A stretch of DNA of 64,000 bases from Hyphomicrobium sp. LHD-15 (GCF_031157355.1 NZ_JAVIFT010000001.1:744001-808000), one strand, 5' to 3'. Counted from the stretch's first letter, positions 22,187 to 33,520 are shown. The notes: generated from the letters alone by a model not told the origin. Translations and numbers: made by a program.

Positions 22187-23673
22187 GACTTCAGATCCCG
22201 GCCACGGACGATCACACGTTCGCCTTCCTTGAGATCGCCGCCGAGCACTTCGGTAAACTGGTCGTCGGCGATGCCGGTGCGGATGCTTCGGCGCTCAGGC
22301 GTTTCGGACGCGCCAAGCACCCACACCGTCGCAAACCGGGTCGTTTCGCGGCCGTCCTTCCAGCGCTGGAACTTCGTCCGCTGCCCTTCCGTCAAGGTCG
22401 GGCCGAGCGCCTGCTCGATGCGTGCCGTCGCCTTCTGGCGGAATGCACTCGGATCGCTAGGCCCTCCCATCAAGCTGCCCTGGCTGCTTTCGCGCGCTTC
22501 CTGGCCGAGCTTTTCGAGAACCTGCTTGACGGCGGCCTGCTGCTCGTCGGTCAGCTCGACTTCCGTCTTGAGCCGCTCAACCATGCGGCCGGTGCGATCG
22601 CCTGCACCGCCTGCGCCGCCTGCGCCGCGATCTCCGCCCCGCGCCTGCGTTTCGGCGGCCGCGATCTTGGGCTTGAAGCGAAGCGCGTCGTTCGAGATGC
22701 GCAGCACGCCGTCCCGTGTCGCCGACAGGATCACGACGTTGGCCGTCATGCCGGGGAACAGCTTGCGACCGGGATTGTCGGCTTCGATGATCACCGTATA
22801 GGTCACGACGCTGCTGATCTCGGTTGCCGCGAGGCGTACCTGGGTGACGCGGCCTTCAAACTGGCGGTCGGGGTAGGCATCCACGGTGAAGGTCGCGGTG
22901 TTGCCTTCGCCGACTGCGCCGACGTCGGCTTCGTTGACCTGGGCCTCGATACGAATGCGCGAAAGATCCTGGGCGATCTTGAACAGCTCGGGCGCCTGCA
23001 GGCTCGCGGCCACGGTCTGTCCCGGATCTACAGTGCGTGAAATGACCGTGCCGTCGATCGGCGAGCGGATCTCGGCGCGCTCGAGATCGATGGTCGCCTG
23101 GTCAAGGGACGCCTGGCGCTGCTGAATGGTGGCGCGCGCACTCGCGACCTGGGCTTCCATAACCGCGATATCGGCCTTGGCCACATCCCGGTCACGCAGG
23201 GCCGTCTCATAGGTGAGCTGTGGCGAGAGGCGCTTCTCGGCCAGTGCCTGCTGCCGCGCGACATTGGTTTCCGCAGCCTGCAGCACGGCCTCGGACTTGT
23301 TCGTCGCTGCTTCCTGGTTGGCGAGCGCGGCTTCGGCGGCGACAAGGTCGGCCTTGGCCTGTGCGACCTTGGCGGAAAAGGTCTTGGAGTCGAGCGTGGC
23401 CAGGATATCGCCCGGCTTGACCTCACTGTTGAAGTCGACCCTCACCTCGTCCACCTGGCCTGAGAGCTGCGAGCCCACGCTAACCGTCACGAGCGCGCGA
23501 ACCGGCCCCGCGGTCGAGACGATCTTGCGGATCTGGCCCTTCGCGGCGGGGAGGGTGTCGTAAACCATTCCCGCGCCGGACGTGGACACGGGCCCCAGCA
23601 TCCAAACCGCGGCAAGCCCGGCCGCGGCTACAGGGACCGCCAGCGTAAAGAGGGAGCTGAAACGTCTTTTCAT
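22183..23673 (-). CDS. MacA-like periplasmic adaptor with an unusual LTxxQ-containing insert
   Basis: The periplasmic adaptor (membrane fusion) subunit of the exporter, 496 residues against about 370-400 for MacA. One N-terminal membrane anchor is followed by a lipoyl half (VGSQLSGQVDEVRVD), a long coiled-coil hairpin (about 98-200), the second lipoyl half (IRSPIDGTVISRTVDPGQTV) and the beta-barrel domain. Residues 337-446 are extra. This Gly/Ala-rich stretch is followed by two helices carrying LTDEQQ (374-379) and LTEGQR (427-432), the LTxxQ motif known from Spy/CpxP periplasmic chaperones. The proximal domain then resumes (FATVWVLG to ERVIVRGRDL). It is the first gene of the three-gene operon. 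Confidence 0.9.
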   Translation of the reverse strand: MKRRFSSLFTLAVPVAAAGLAAVWMLGPVSTSGAGMVYDTLPAAKGQIRKIVSTAGPVRALVTVSVGSQLSGQVDEVRVDFNSEVKPGDILATLDSKTFSAKVAQAKADLVAAEAALANQEAATNKSEAVLQAAETNVARQQALAEKRLSPQLTYETALRDRDVAKADIAVMEAQVASARATIQQRQASLDQATIDLERAEIRSPIDGTVISRTVDPGQTVAASLQAPELFKIAQDLSRIRIEAQVNEADVGAVGEGNTATFTVDAYPDRQFEGRVTQVRLAATEISSVVTYTVIIEADNPGRKLFPGMTANVVILSATRDGVLRISNDALRFKPKIAAAETQARGGDRGAGGAGGAGDRTGRMVERLKTEVELTDEQQAAVKQVLEKLGQEARESSQGSLMGGPSDPSAFRQKATARIEQALGPTLTEGQRTKFQRWKDGRETTRFATVWVLGASETPERRSIRTGIADDQFTEVLGGDLKEGERVIVRGRDLKS

Positions 23674-24044
23674 AAGTTGAACCGGTCCGCCTGAGGGTGT
23701 GCCTATACTCGTAATGGAAGACGGACTTTCCGGATACTTCCGTCGCTCGCAGGCGCTTCAAGGCGTTATCTGGTGCTTTTGGCGCAAAATCGCCACAAGC
23801 CTGAACGGCAGATGAATATGGCATTCAGAACCCGTTCAGCGGGCCGGGCCTAACGTTGACCTTACCCTGAGATCCTATCTTCCCCGGCGTGATCCACGGG
23901 GGTGCATCGTTCAGGGTCGGTGCACCCCTCCCCCCCCCTCTAAAATTCCCCGGGCTACGTCATCTCGCTTACAAAGCTTGAATGGAACCTCCTGAGCCGG
24001 TAGGCATTGGGCGAATAATTGCCGCTCAAGACGGAGTACGCCCC
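23674..24044. other. Divergent promoter region between the exporter operon and sodB
   Basis: 371 bases with no supportable gene. It contains an inverted repeat, GGGGTGCA (23899-23906) and TGCACCCC (23921-23928), followed by a run of nine C (23930-23938). The hairpin lies about 120 bases before the sodB GTG and could be an operator or leader structure. No confident -35/-10 pair was found. Confidence 0.5.
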
Positions 24045-24635
24045 GTGACCTTCAAACTCCCCGATCTTCCATATGCTTATGACGCGCTCGCCCCCTTTAT
24101 GTCGGCCGAGACGCTGCAGTTCCATCACGACAAGCACCATCAGGCTTACGTCGACAACGGCAACAAGCTGATCGTCGGGTCGGGCCTCGAGGGCAAGTCC
24201 ATCGAGGAGATCTGCAAAGCGGCCTATGACGGCAAGAACGCCGGCCTCGTGAACAACATCGGCCAGCATTACAACCACCTCCACTTCTGGCAGTGGATGA
24301 AGAAGGGCGGCGGCGGCAACAAGCTTCCTGCATCGGTCCAGAAGCTCGTCGATGGATACGGCGGCTTCGATAAGGTGCGCGCCGACTTCATCAACGCCGG
24401 CACGACGCAGTTCGGCTCTGGTTGGGCGTGGCTCGCGATCCGCGACGGCAAGCTCGAAGTCAGCAAGACGCCGAATGGCGAAAATCCGCTGATGCACGGC
24501 GCGCAGCCGATCCTCGGCGTCGACGTGTGGGAGCACAGCTATTACATCGACTATCGCAATGCCCGCCCGAAGTATCTCGAGGCCTGGTTCGACAACCTGG
24601 TCAACTGGGAGCACGTCGAGGAGCTGGCTGCGTAA
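24045..24635 (+). CDS. sodB: Iron superoxide dismutase
   Basis: Cytoplasmic enzyme converting superoxide to H2O2 and O2; 196 residues, normal for the family. Metal ligands are in FHHDKHH, QHYNHLHFW and DVWEHSYYIDY. The Gln just before the second ligand motif (IGQHYNH) and TTQFGSGWAWL fit the Fe type rather than the Mn type, although cambialistic enzymes exist. The start is GTG at 24045, with GGAG ten bases upstream, giving the N-terminus VTFKLPDLPYAYDAL. An ATG at 23982 would add 21 unconserved residues. A hairpin terminator follows. Confidence 0.96.
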   Translation: MTFKLPDLPYAYDALAPFMSAETLQFHHDKHHQAYVDNGNKLIVGSGLEGKSIEEICKAAYDGKNAGLVNNIGQHYNHLHFWQWMKKGGGGNKLPASVQKLVDGYGGFDKVRADFINAGTTQFGSGWAWLAIRDGKLEVSKTPNGENPLMHGAQPILGVDVWEHSYYIDYRNARPKYLEAWFDNLVNWEHVEELAA

Positions 24636-24658
24636 AGCTGCTCCGGTCCGGATTTCTG

Positions 24659-24690
24659 AAGCGCGGGATCGCAAGTTCCCGCGCTTTTCT
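24659..24690. terminator. Hairpin terminator between sodB and the TIR gene
   Basis: Ten-base stem AAGCGCGGGA / TTCCCGCGCTT followed by TTCTTT on the plus strand. The TIR gene ends 20 bases further on the opposite strand, so it may serve both. Confidence 0.85.
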
Positions 24691-24710
24691 TTGGCGGGGC
24701 GCCAAACGAA

Positions 24711-26012
24711 TTAGCGGCGATACCAGCCTGCTAGCGCGGAGACGAGGTTCTCGCCTTCGGGGATTTGGATCTCGATCGAAAAACGGCGGTCGGGAAGTGC
24801 GACCGGCGCCGGCACGCCGTGGCGATCCCGGAGCAGCGCGGAAACCCGTACCACTAGCTCCTGCGGTCCGGCCGCGCGCGGCGTCACGAGCCAAGCCCAG
24901 CGGCCGAAGGTAACCGGATCGCGCGCCGAGTTCGCGTAACGGGCGCTCACGAACTGCGTGCGTTCCGACTGGCGCTCGATCTCGAAGGCTTCGGAATTGC
25001 CGTAGAGACTGACGGACAGCGTCTCGACGCTCTGACGGTCTTCGGTGCCCACGCCGCCGTGCACGACCTCGGCTTGGATCAGGCCCGCCAAGATCTCGCG
25101 GCCGAGGGTCAGCTCGACGGTCGTCGGCGCGCCGAGCCACATGGCTTCGGGAATGTGGTGGACGAGCAATCCGGCTTCGACGGCCTTGGCGAGATCATCC
25201 GCCGTGATCACCGGAGCCGAGGGACGATCCTGATCGAAGCGATTGCGGCCGGCTGCCGTCTCGGCGCCCGCTCCCCACTTTTCGGCCGGCCAGTCGAGCG
25301 TCGGCTCTCGCCTTGCCTCCGGGCGGGCGTCGCGCCTTTCATCCGGCGTCCGCACGTCGGGGCGAGAAGCCGGCGGGTAGGGAGCCGGTGGCGAGGCGAC
25401 TTCGGGAAGCTCTGTCAGCGGGCGTGCGCGAACAGCCGCTTCGGCAGCGATAACCGGCTTCGCCGCGGCCTGCCGATCCGGCTGCCGCATAGGGGCTTGC
25501 TCGGCGCGATCCGAGGCAGCCTTCGGCAACGGCGGCGGGCGGGTGCTCCGAGCCTCAGCCTGTGGCGCGGCGCCGGAAGCGGCCGGCGTCTCCGACGCGG
25601 AGGCGCGGCGCGCAGCGTCGCGCTCGCTCATGTCGCGCAGCGATGCGGCGGCGGTGCTCAGCCGCGCGATCACACGCGAGATGCCGTCGACGTCGCGCGG
25701 CGAGAGCATGTTGAGCTTGCGAAACATCAGCGGCAGGCGAGACGCCGACAGGTCCTCGGAGCGCGCGGGCACGAGCAGGTTCAGAGGCATCGCCTCGCGC
25801 GCGATCTCGGAAAGCCCGGCGTTCTGTACCGAGGTTTCCGTCCAGATGACGATCACAGCTTCGAACTGCCGCAAGCGGGAGGAGCGGTCGGGGCGGGGCG
25901 TATCAGGTTCCCCGTCAAAAGACACGAAATGGCCGCGCCCCATGAGCGCGGCGCCCAAGTCTCTCGCTATGCTCCCGTCCTTTGGCACATGACAGATGAG
26001 GATGCGTGCCAT
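24711..26012 (-). CDS. TIR-domain protein with an uncharacterised C-terminal beta-rich domain
   Basis: A 433-residue cytoplasmic protein in three parts. Residues 1-125 look like a TIR domain: MARILICHVPKDGSIARDL is the first strand and helix, VIVIWTETSV the BB/CC region, then SEIAREA, whose Glu69 could be the NADase catalytic residue, and RLPLMFRKLNML. A Pro/Ala/Arg-rich linker covers about 125-280. Residues 280-433 form an unrecognised domain (MWLGAPTTVELTLGRE, WAWLVTPRAAGPQELVVRVS, LPDRRFSIEIQI) with the alternating pattern of a beta sandwich. I believe this tail recurs on other alphaproteobacterial TIR proteins. The start at 26012 follows AGGAAA. The HerA-like gene 96 bp upstream is on the same strand. 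Function is unknown; NAD depletion or protein assembly are possible. Confidence 0.75.
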   Translation of the reverse strand: MARILICHVPKDGSIARDLGAALMGRGHFVSFDGEPDTPRPDRSSRLRQFEAVIVIWTETSVQNAGLSEIAREAMPLNLLVPARSEDLSASRLPLMFRKLNMLSPRDVDGISRVIARLSTAAASLRDMSERDAARRASASETPAASGAAPQAEARSTRPPPLPKAASDRAEQAPMRQPDRQAAAKPVIAAEAAVRARPLTELPEVASPPAPYPPASRPDVRTPDERRDARPEARREPTLDWPAEKWGAGAETAAGRNRFDQDRPSAPVITADDLAKAVEAGLLVHHIPEAMWLGAPTTVELTLGREILAGLIQAEVVHGGVGTEDRQSVETLSVSLYGNSEAFEIERQSERTQFVSARYANSARDPVTFGRWAWLVTPRAAGPQELVVRVSALLRDRHGVPAPVALPDRRFSIEIQIPEGENLVSALAGWYRR

Positions 26013-26108
26013 GTCGATTTCCTAAAGCTTGGATGAGGTCGCCCTTCGATTTCCGGCATCGTGACGCTGCACCCTTACGCCTTCACGCACTCGACAGGTG
26101 TGGCGCAG

Positions 26109-27620
26109 CTATCGGCTGCGCCCGGTGATGGACTTGACGATGATGTTCTTGATCGTGGTTGCGATGGTCCGCGAGATGGAGCGTTGGAGATCCTTGCCGA
26201 TCATCTCGCCCATGCCCTGGCGCGGGCGGCCCTTGGGCTTGCCGTCGGCACCGGTTCCCCCGCCGCCGAAGATGATGTCGCCCCAACCGCCGCCGCTTCC
26301 AGCGCCTGCTTCCTCAGTGGCCTTGTCAGCGCGCTTGGTCAGGATCTCGTGAGCACTCTCGCGATCGATATGCTCCTCGTATTTCCCGTAGACCGGGCTG
26401 TATTCGATGACGCTTTGGCGCTCGTCAGCCGTGACCGGGCCGACCCGTCCTTCCGGCGGGCGGATCAATGTGCGCTGAACGATCGAGGGCTCGCCCTTGT
26501 TCTCCAGCGTCGACACCAGCGCCTCGCCGACCTTGAGTTCGAGGATGACGCGCTCGGTATCGAGATCGGGGTTCTTGCGGAAGGTTTCGGCGGCCGCCTT
26601 GACGGCGCGCTGTTCCTGCGGCGTGAAGGCGCGGAGCGCGTGCTGCACGCGGTTGCCGAGCTGGGCCGACACGGAGTTGGGAACGTCGAGCGGGTTCTGG
26701 GTGATGAAGTACACGCCGACGCCCTTCGAACGGATCAGGCGGGCAATCTGCTCGATGCGCTCCAGCAATGCCTTCGGCGCTTCGTTGAACAGAAGATGCG
26801 CCTCGTCGAAGAAGAAGACGAGCTTCGGCTTCGGAAGATCACCGGCTTCGGGAAGCGTCTGCCAGAGCTTGGTCAGCATCCACAGCAGGAACGTGGTGTA
26901 GAGCCGCGGCTTCTCCATCAGCTTGTCGGCGGCGAGAATGCTGACGACGCCGCGGCCGTCGGGCGCGATGCGCATGAAATCGTTGATGTCGAGCGAAGGC
27001 TCGCCGAAGAACTGATCGGCGCCCTGTTCTTCGAGCACCAGCAGGCGGCGCTGGATGGCGCCGACCGAAGTGGTGGCGACGTTGCCGTACTTCTGGACCA
27101 GCTCCTTAGAGCGCTCAGCGACGTTCGCGATGATCGCGCGCAGATCCTTGAGATCGAGAACCGGGATCTTCTCGTCGGCGGCGACGCGGAAGGCGATGGT
27201 CAGTACGCCTTCCTGCACCTCGTTGAGCTCGAGCATGCGCGAGAGAAGGAGCGGCCCCATGTCGAGCACGGTCGCGCGGATCGGATGGCCTTCCTTGCCG
27301 AACACATCCCAGAAGATGGTCGGGTAGGCACGCTGCTTCCAGTCGTCGCCAAGGCCGACTTCGGCTGCGCGCTTGACGAGAAAATCCTTGGGTTCGCCAA
27401 CCGCCGCGAGCCCGGAAAGGTCGCCCTTGATGTCGGCGGCAAAGACCGGAACACCGGCGGCGGAAAAGCCTTCCGCGAGGCCTTGCAGCGTCACCGTCTT
27501 GCCGGTGCCGGTTGCGCCCGTAATCAGGCCGTGGCGGTTCGCGAAGCGCAGCTCGAGATACTCGGGCTTCGTGCTCTTACCGATAAAAATCTTTCCGTCT
27601 TGGAGCACCGACTGGCTCAT
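26109..27620 (-). CDS. HerA-like ATPase of the DUF853/YjgR family
   Basis: A 503-residue P-loop ATPase of the HerA/FtsK superfamily. Walker A is [14 protein letters not shown], followed by [13 protein letters not shown]; Walker B is [12 protein letters not shown], with the sensor region [11 protein letters not shown] and arginine-rich [16 protein letters not shown]. These are hallmarks of DUF853/YjgR. A Gly-rich stretch (about 433-460) precedes a basic C-terminal helix. The start at 27620 has GGAGAG and gives [14 protein letters not shown]. YjgR proteins are widespread and uncharacterised; HerA relatives act in DNA repair or phage defence. It lies 96 bp upstream of the TIR gene on the same strand without an obvious terminator, so co-transcription is possible. 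Confidence 0.92.
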   Translation of the reverse strand: MSQSVLQDGKIFIGKSTKPEYLELRFANRHGLITGATGTGKTVTLQGLAEGFSAAGVPVFAADIKGDLSGLAAVGEPKDFLVKRAAEVGLGDDWKQRAYPTIFWDVFGKEGHPIRATVLDMGPLLLSRMLELNEVQEGVLTIAFRVAADEKIPVLDLKDLRAIIANVAERSKELVQKYGNVATTSVGAIQRRLLVLEEQGADQFFGEPSLDINDFMRIAPDGRGVVSILAADKLMEKPRLYTTFLLWMLTKLWQTLPEAGDLPKPKLVFFFDEAHLLFNEAPKALLERIEQIARLIRSKGVGVYFITQNPLDVPNSVSAQLGNRVQHALRAFTPQEQRAVKAAAETFRKNPDLDTERVILELKVGEALVSTLENKGEPSIVQRTLIRPPEGRVGPVTADERQSVIEYSPVYGKYEEHIDRESAHEILTKRADKATEEAGAGSGGGWGDIIFGGGGTGADGKPKGRPRQGMGEMIGKDLQRSISRTIATTIKNIIVKSITGRSR

Positions 27621-28024
27621 CACGCTCTCCGAATTGACACCCGTGAACCGATGCCCGTGACCGGCGCGCGCGCCGTCCGAAGCAGGACGCTCTTTACCTA
27701 ATTCGCTAAAGTATAACCCAACCGCCGACGCCACGGCGCCGACTCGGCTGTCCCAACACCTCAGGACCTCTTTGCATGGCCCTGGTCCTATTGCAAATTC
27801 AGTTGCATGGACCTCTTCGTCAAGCTGGGGAAATTCCACACCTTTGCGTTGCGGGCACGCGTCCGAGAGCGCTTTTCGGGCGCGCCGAACCGTCGCGGTT
27901 TCGTCACACAATCTCTTTGTGCGTGCGCCCGTGAACGGTTTTCCCTATAGAAATCACACAAGGGAGAGGCCCAAACACGGCGCTTCAGAAAACCCCGTCC
28001 GATCAACGGAGGACCGAAATCGAC
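27621..28024. other. Divergent promoter region between the HerA-like gene and mutA
   Basis: 404 bases with no gene. It carries TTGCA-type repeats (27771-27809, separate entry) and an AT-richer stretch ending CCCTATAG before AAATCACAC (about 27940-27955) that may hold the mutA promoter. mutA has GGAGGACC upstream of its ATG. Confidence 0.5.
27790..27809 (+). promoter_or_regulatory. Possible PccR (ScfR-family) operator upstream of mutA
   Basis: ATTGCAAA, four bases, GTTGCATG resembles the TTTGCAAA-N4-TTTGCAAA site described for the propionyl-CoA regulator PccR of Rhodobacter sphaeroides: seven of eight bases in the first half, five of eight in the second. A third half-like site, TTTGCATG, lies at 27771-27778. 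The genes downstream encode methylmalonyl-CoA mutase, which fits propionyl-CoA control. The site is about 215 bases before mutA, further than expected. Confidence 0.4.
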
Positions 28025-29944
28025 ATGACGGCCGCTAACCCTGCCCAAGGCGTTTCTGCCACACCTCTTGCCTCGGATTTCGAGGCGGCAACCCGCGAGC
28101 AGTGGCTGGCCCTCGTCGACAAGGCGATCAAAGGGGCGGATTTCGAGAAGAAGCTCGTCACCCGGACGGCGGACGGCATCCGGGTCGAACCCATCTACGT
28201 GCGAGCCGACGCAAACCCGGCTCTCCAGGCCGCAACGCCCGGCCACGCGCCCTTCACGCGCGGCGCCAGCTCTTACGTCAAAGGGCTCGGCTGGGAGATC
28301 CGGCAGGCCATCAGCGCAACGGATCCGGCGCACGCCAACACCCAAATTCTGACTGAGCTCGACGGCGGCAGCAACGGCGTCGTGCTCGAGATCGAAGCGC
28401 CGGGCCAGAGCGGCTGCCGTATTCGCAGCGCCGCCGACATGGCGGCTGCCCTTTCCGGTATGCGCCTAGATCTGGCTCCCGTCGCGCTCAGCGCCGGGCT
28501 CGGCGCCACTGATGCCGCGGCGCAGCTCATTTCCGCGCTACCCGGGCTCGGCATCGCGGCCAAGACCGCCCAGGTGTTTCTCGGCCTCGATCCGATCGGA
28601 TCGCTGGCCCGCTGGGGCACGCTTCCCTCGCCGGTGCAGAAAGCGCTCGTAGAAGCCATCGCGTTGGCAGGTGAAGCCCGCGCGGAGGTGCCACTGGCGC
28701 GCACGGTCAATGTGGACGCCACGATCTATCACGAGGCGGGCGCCACCGAAGCCTACGAGCTGGCCGCGCTCGGCTCGACGCTGATCGCTTACCTGCGTAT
28801 GTTCGAAGCGGCCGGCGTCTCGCCCGCCGATGCGCTCGGTCAGATCTCGTTTGCGCTTTCTTCCGATACCGATCTCTTCGCAACAGTCGCGAAGCTGCGC
28901 GCCGCGCGCCGGCTGATCTGGCGTATCGCGGACGCTTCGGGCGCGGGAGACGCGGCTTCCAACCTGCATATCGCCGCGCGGACGTCCTTCCGCGTCATGG
29001 CGCAGCGCGACCCGTGGACCAACATGCTGCGCTCGACGCTCTCGTGTGCGGGCGCGGTGCTCGGCGGCGCGGACGCCATTACCGTGCTTCCGTTCACGGC
29101 GGCGCTCGGCGAAGCCGACGATATCCAGCGGCGCATGGCCCGCAACATCCAGATCGTGCTGCAGGAAGAATCATGGCTCGGGCGCGTGCTCGATCCGATG
29201 GGCGGCTCCTGGTACATTGAGGCGCTGACCGACGAAGTGGCAAAGGCAGCCTGGGGCCAACTGCAGGAGATCGAAGCCAAGGGCGGGATCATCGCCGCAC
29301 TCGATCAGGGTTTCGTGCAGGATCAGATCGCAGCCCAGGCAGCCACGCGCGCCAAGGCCATCGCGACCGGACGCGCGGAGCTGACAGGCGTCTCGGCCTT
29401 CCCGCTGCTCGGCGACGACGGCGTGACCGTCACCCCGCGCGAACCGGCCCCGCCGGTCAAAGGCAAGGAGATCGTGCGCCCGCTCACCCCGCACCGTCTC
29501 GCAGAGCCGTTCGAAGCGCTGCGCGATACGGCTGACGCCTACATCGCCCGCACGAAGCGCACGCCTTCGGTTTTCATGGCCAGCATCGGCGCCGTGATCG
29601 ACCACACGCTGCGCTCGACCTGGATCAAGAACTATCTGGCAGCGGGCGGCATCGCTGTGCTGACCACCGACGGCTACGCCTCAGCGGAAGAAGCGGCCCT
29701 CGCGTTCAGCAAATCGGGCGCGGCGACGGCCTGCATCTCATCCTCGGATGCGCTCTATGCCGAGCACGCCGAAGCCACGGCCCGCGCGCTCAAGGCGGCC
29801 GGCGCCAAGCTGGTGTTGATGGCCGGGCGCCCGGGCGACAAGGAAGCCGCTCTCAAGGCCGCAGGTGTCGATCAGTTCCTGTTCGCGGGCGCCGACGCCG
29901 TCGCGACCCTCAAGGGGCTTCAGGAGAAGCTTGGAATTTCGTAG
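28025..29944 (+). CDS. mutA: Methylmalonyl-CoA mutase small (beta) subunit
   Basis: The non-catalytic partner of adenosylcobalamin-dependent methylmalonyl-CoA mutase, which interconverts (R)-methylmalonyl-CoA and succinyl-CoA. At 639 residues it has a TIM-barrel half with QRDPWTNMLRSTLSC, ADAITVLPFTAALGE, RNIQIVLQEESWL and DPMGGSWYIE, and a B12-type C-terminal fold that lacks DxHxxG. The N-terminus (SDFEAATREQWLALVDKAIKGADFEKKL) is typical of the small subunit. It starts after GGAGGACC and is followed 75 bp later by mutB. In this setting it serves propionyl-CoA assimilation or the ethylmalonyl-CoA pathway. Confidence 0.96.
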   Translation: MTAANPAQGVSATPLASDFEAATREQWLALVDKAIKGADFEKKLVTRTADGIRVEPIYVRADANPALQAATPGHAPFTRGASSYVKGLGWEIRQAISATDPAHANTQILTELDGGSNGVVLEIEAPGQSGCRIRSAADMAAALSGMRLDLAPVALSAGLGATDAAAQLISALPGLGIAAKTAQVFLGLDPIGSLARWGTLPSPVQKALVEAIALAGEARAEVPLARTVNVDATIYHEAGATEAYELAALGSTLIAYLRMFEAAGVSPADALGQISFALSSDTDLFATVAKLRAARRLIWRIADASGAGDAASNLHIAARTSFRVMAQRDPWTNMLRSTLSCAGAVLGGADAITVLPFTAALGEADDIQRRMARNIQIVLQEESWLGRVLDPMGGSWYIEALTDEVAKAAWGQLQEIEAKGGIIAALDQGFVQDQIAAQAATRAKAIATGRAELTGVSAFPLLGDDGVTVTPREPAPPVKGKEIVRPLTPHRLAEPFEALRDTADAYIARTKRTPSVFMASIGAVIDHTLRSTWIKNYLAAGGIAVLTTDGYASAEEAALAFSKSGAATACISSSDALYAEHAEATARALKAAGAKLVLMAGRPGDKEAALKAAGVDQFLFAGADAVATLKGLQEKLGIS

Positions 29945-30019
29945 CATTCGGCGTCCGGCCGAGACTTTTCAAACGCGCCGCGTGGCGCCCCCGTTACCCA
30001 GATCGAATTGGTTCAAGCC

Positions 30020-32203
<2,184 letters not shown>

Positions 32204-32260
32204 CCGTTCCGGCCTTACTCGTTCGTTTAAGCGATTTTTCTTCGTTTTTCACTCAAACAG

Positions 32261-32291
32261 CCCGGCGCGCGCGTGCGCGGCGGGTTTTTTT
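32261..32291 (+). terminator. Rho-independent terminator of mutAB
   Basis: Ten-base GC stem CCCGGCGCGC / GCGCGGCGGG with one mismatch and loop GCGT, followed by seven T. Confidence 0.9.
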
Positions 32292-32410
32292 GTGCGGTCC
32301 ACTGAGCACTTGCGACATCCGGCCAAACTTTGGTCAGGGTAGCAATATCGGCGGCAACGACTTACGTCTTGGGTTCAGGGAAGAAACCACAAGACAGGGT
32401 CACTTCAGCA

Positions 32411-33418
32411 ATGAAAGCCATAAAAATCGCGCACCCCGCGGGTCTCGACCACGTGCAGGTGGCCGACATCAAAGATCCGGGCGCGCCGGGGGCCGGGCAG
32501 ATCCGCGTGCGGCTCTCTGCAAACTCGCTCAACTATCACGACTACGCCGTTGTGATCGGGGCAATCCCGGCCGATGACGGACGTATTCCCCTTTCGGATG
32601 GCGCGGGCGTCGTCGAGGCGGTCGGCGAAGGCGTGACGGATTTCACCGTCGGTGACAGCGTGGTCTCGTGCTTCTTCCCTTACTGGCAAAGCGGAATACC
32701 GCCGCACGGAGACTTTTCTCACGTGCCCGGTGACGGGCTCGACGGCTACGCGCGCGAGGCGGTGATCACGCCGGCACACTGGTTCACACACGCGCCCAAG
32801 GGCTGGAGCCACGCCGAGGCCGCGACACTGCCGTGCGCCGGCTTGACGGCCTGGCGCGCGCTCGTGGTCGAAGGCGGTGTCAAAGCCGGCGACAGCGTGT
32901 TGATCCTCGGCACCGGCGGCGTCGCGATCTTCGCGCTGCAGATGGCGAAAGCAATGGGCGCGACCGCGATCGTGACCTCGTCGTCGGACGCCAAGCTCGA
33001 ACGGGCGCGCGCAATGGGTGCCGACTTCACCGTCAACTACAAGACCGACCCGGAATGGGGCCGCACCGTTCGCAACTGGACGGGCAAGCACGGCGTCGAC
33101 CATGTGCTCGAAATCGGTGGTCCCGGCACGCTCGCGCAGTCGATCGTTGCGGCGCGCGTCGGCGGGCACATCTCGCTCATCGGCATCCTGACCGGCGTCA
33201 AGGGCGAGGTGCCGACGCTCGCCATGATGGCCAAACAGATCAAGCTGCAGGGTATCATCGTCGGCAGCCGGCAGCATCAGGTGGAGATGATCCGCGGTCT
33301 CGAAGCGACGGGCATCCGGCCGGTGATCGACAAGACGTTTCCGCTCGACAGGCTGGCGGACGCGTTCCGCTACGAGGAGCAGGCCCAGCACTTCGGCAAG
33401 ATCTGCGTCGCGATCTAG
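32411..33418 (+). CDS. Zinc-independent MDR-family NAD(P)-dependent oxidoreductase
   Basis: A 335-residue medium-chain dehydrogenase/reductase. The N-terminal GroES-like domain has NSLNYHDYAVVIG and DGAGVVEAVGEGV. The Rossmann half has ILGTGGVAIFALQMAKAMGA, the nucleotide-binding GxGGVxxFAxQ motif, and EIGGPGTLAQS. The zinc-binding Cys/His set of true alcohol dehydrogenases is missing, which points to a quinone-oxidoreductase or alkenal-reductase relative. The start at 32411 gives MKAIKIAHPAG. It is separated from mutB by a terminator and shares a terminator with clpA. The substrate is unknown. Confidence 0.92.
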   Translation: MKAIKIAHPAGLDHVQVADIKDPGAPGAGQIRVRLSANSLNYHDYAVVIGAIPADDGRIPLSDGAGVVEAVGEGVTDFTVGDSVVSCFFPYWQSGIPPHGDFSHVPGDGLDGYAREAVITPAHWFTHAPKGWSHAEAATLPCAGLTAWRALVVEGGVKAGDSVLILGTGGVAIFALQMAKAMGATAIVTSSSDAKLERARAMGADFTVNYKTDPEWGRTVRNWTGKHGVDHVLEIGGPGTLAQSIVAARVGGHISLIGILTGVKGEVPTLAMMAKQIKLQGIIVGSRQHQVEMIRGLEATGIRPVIDKTFPLDRLADAFRYEEQAQHFGKICVAI

Positions 33419-33461
33419 GGCTAGCGAGCCCGAACGTCGATAACTCCGTTTCCCCTATGAA

Positions 33462-33493
33462 AAACGCCGCGAAGCAGGAGCTTCGCGGCGTTT
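33462..33493. terminator. Bidirectional terminator between the MDR oxidoreductase and clpA
   Basis: Perfect 14-base stem AAACGCCGCGAAGC / GCTTCGCGGCGTTT with loop AGGA. T-rich bases follow on both strands. Confidence 0.9.
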
Positions 33494-33520
33494 GATATTT
33501 TGAGAGCGTAAGGAAGGCGT

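Noticed and set aside
22600-22640. CCTGCGCCG repeats as a possible repeat array or CRISPR
   Set aside because: They are in-frame Gly/Ala codon repeats inside the MacA-like insert.
26061-27701. 546-codon open frame antisense to the HerA-like gene
   Set aside because: Shadow frame, no ribosome binding site and no motif.
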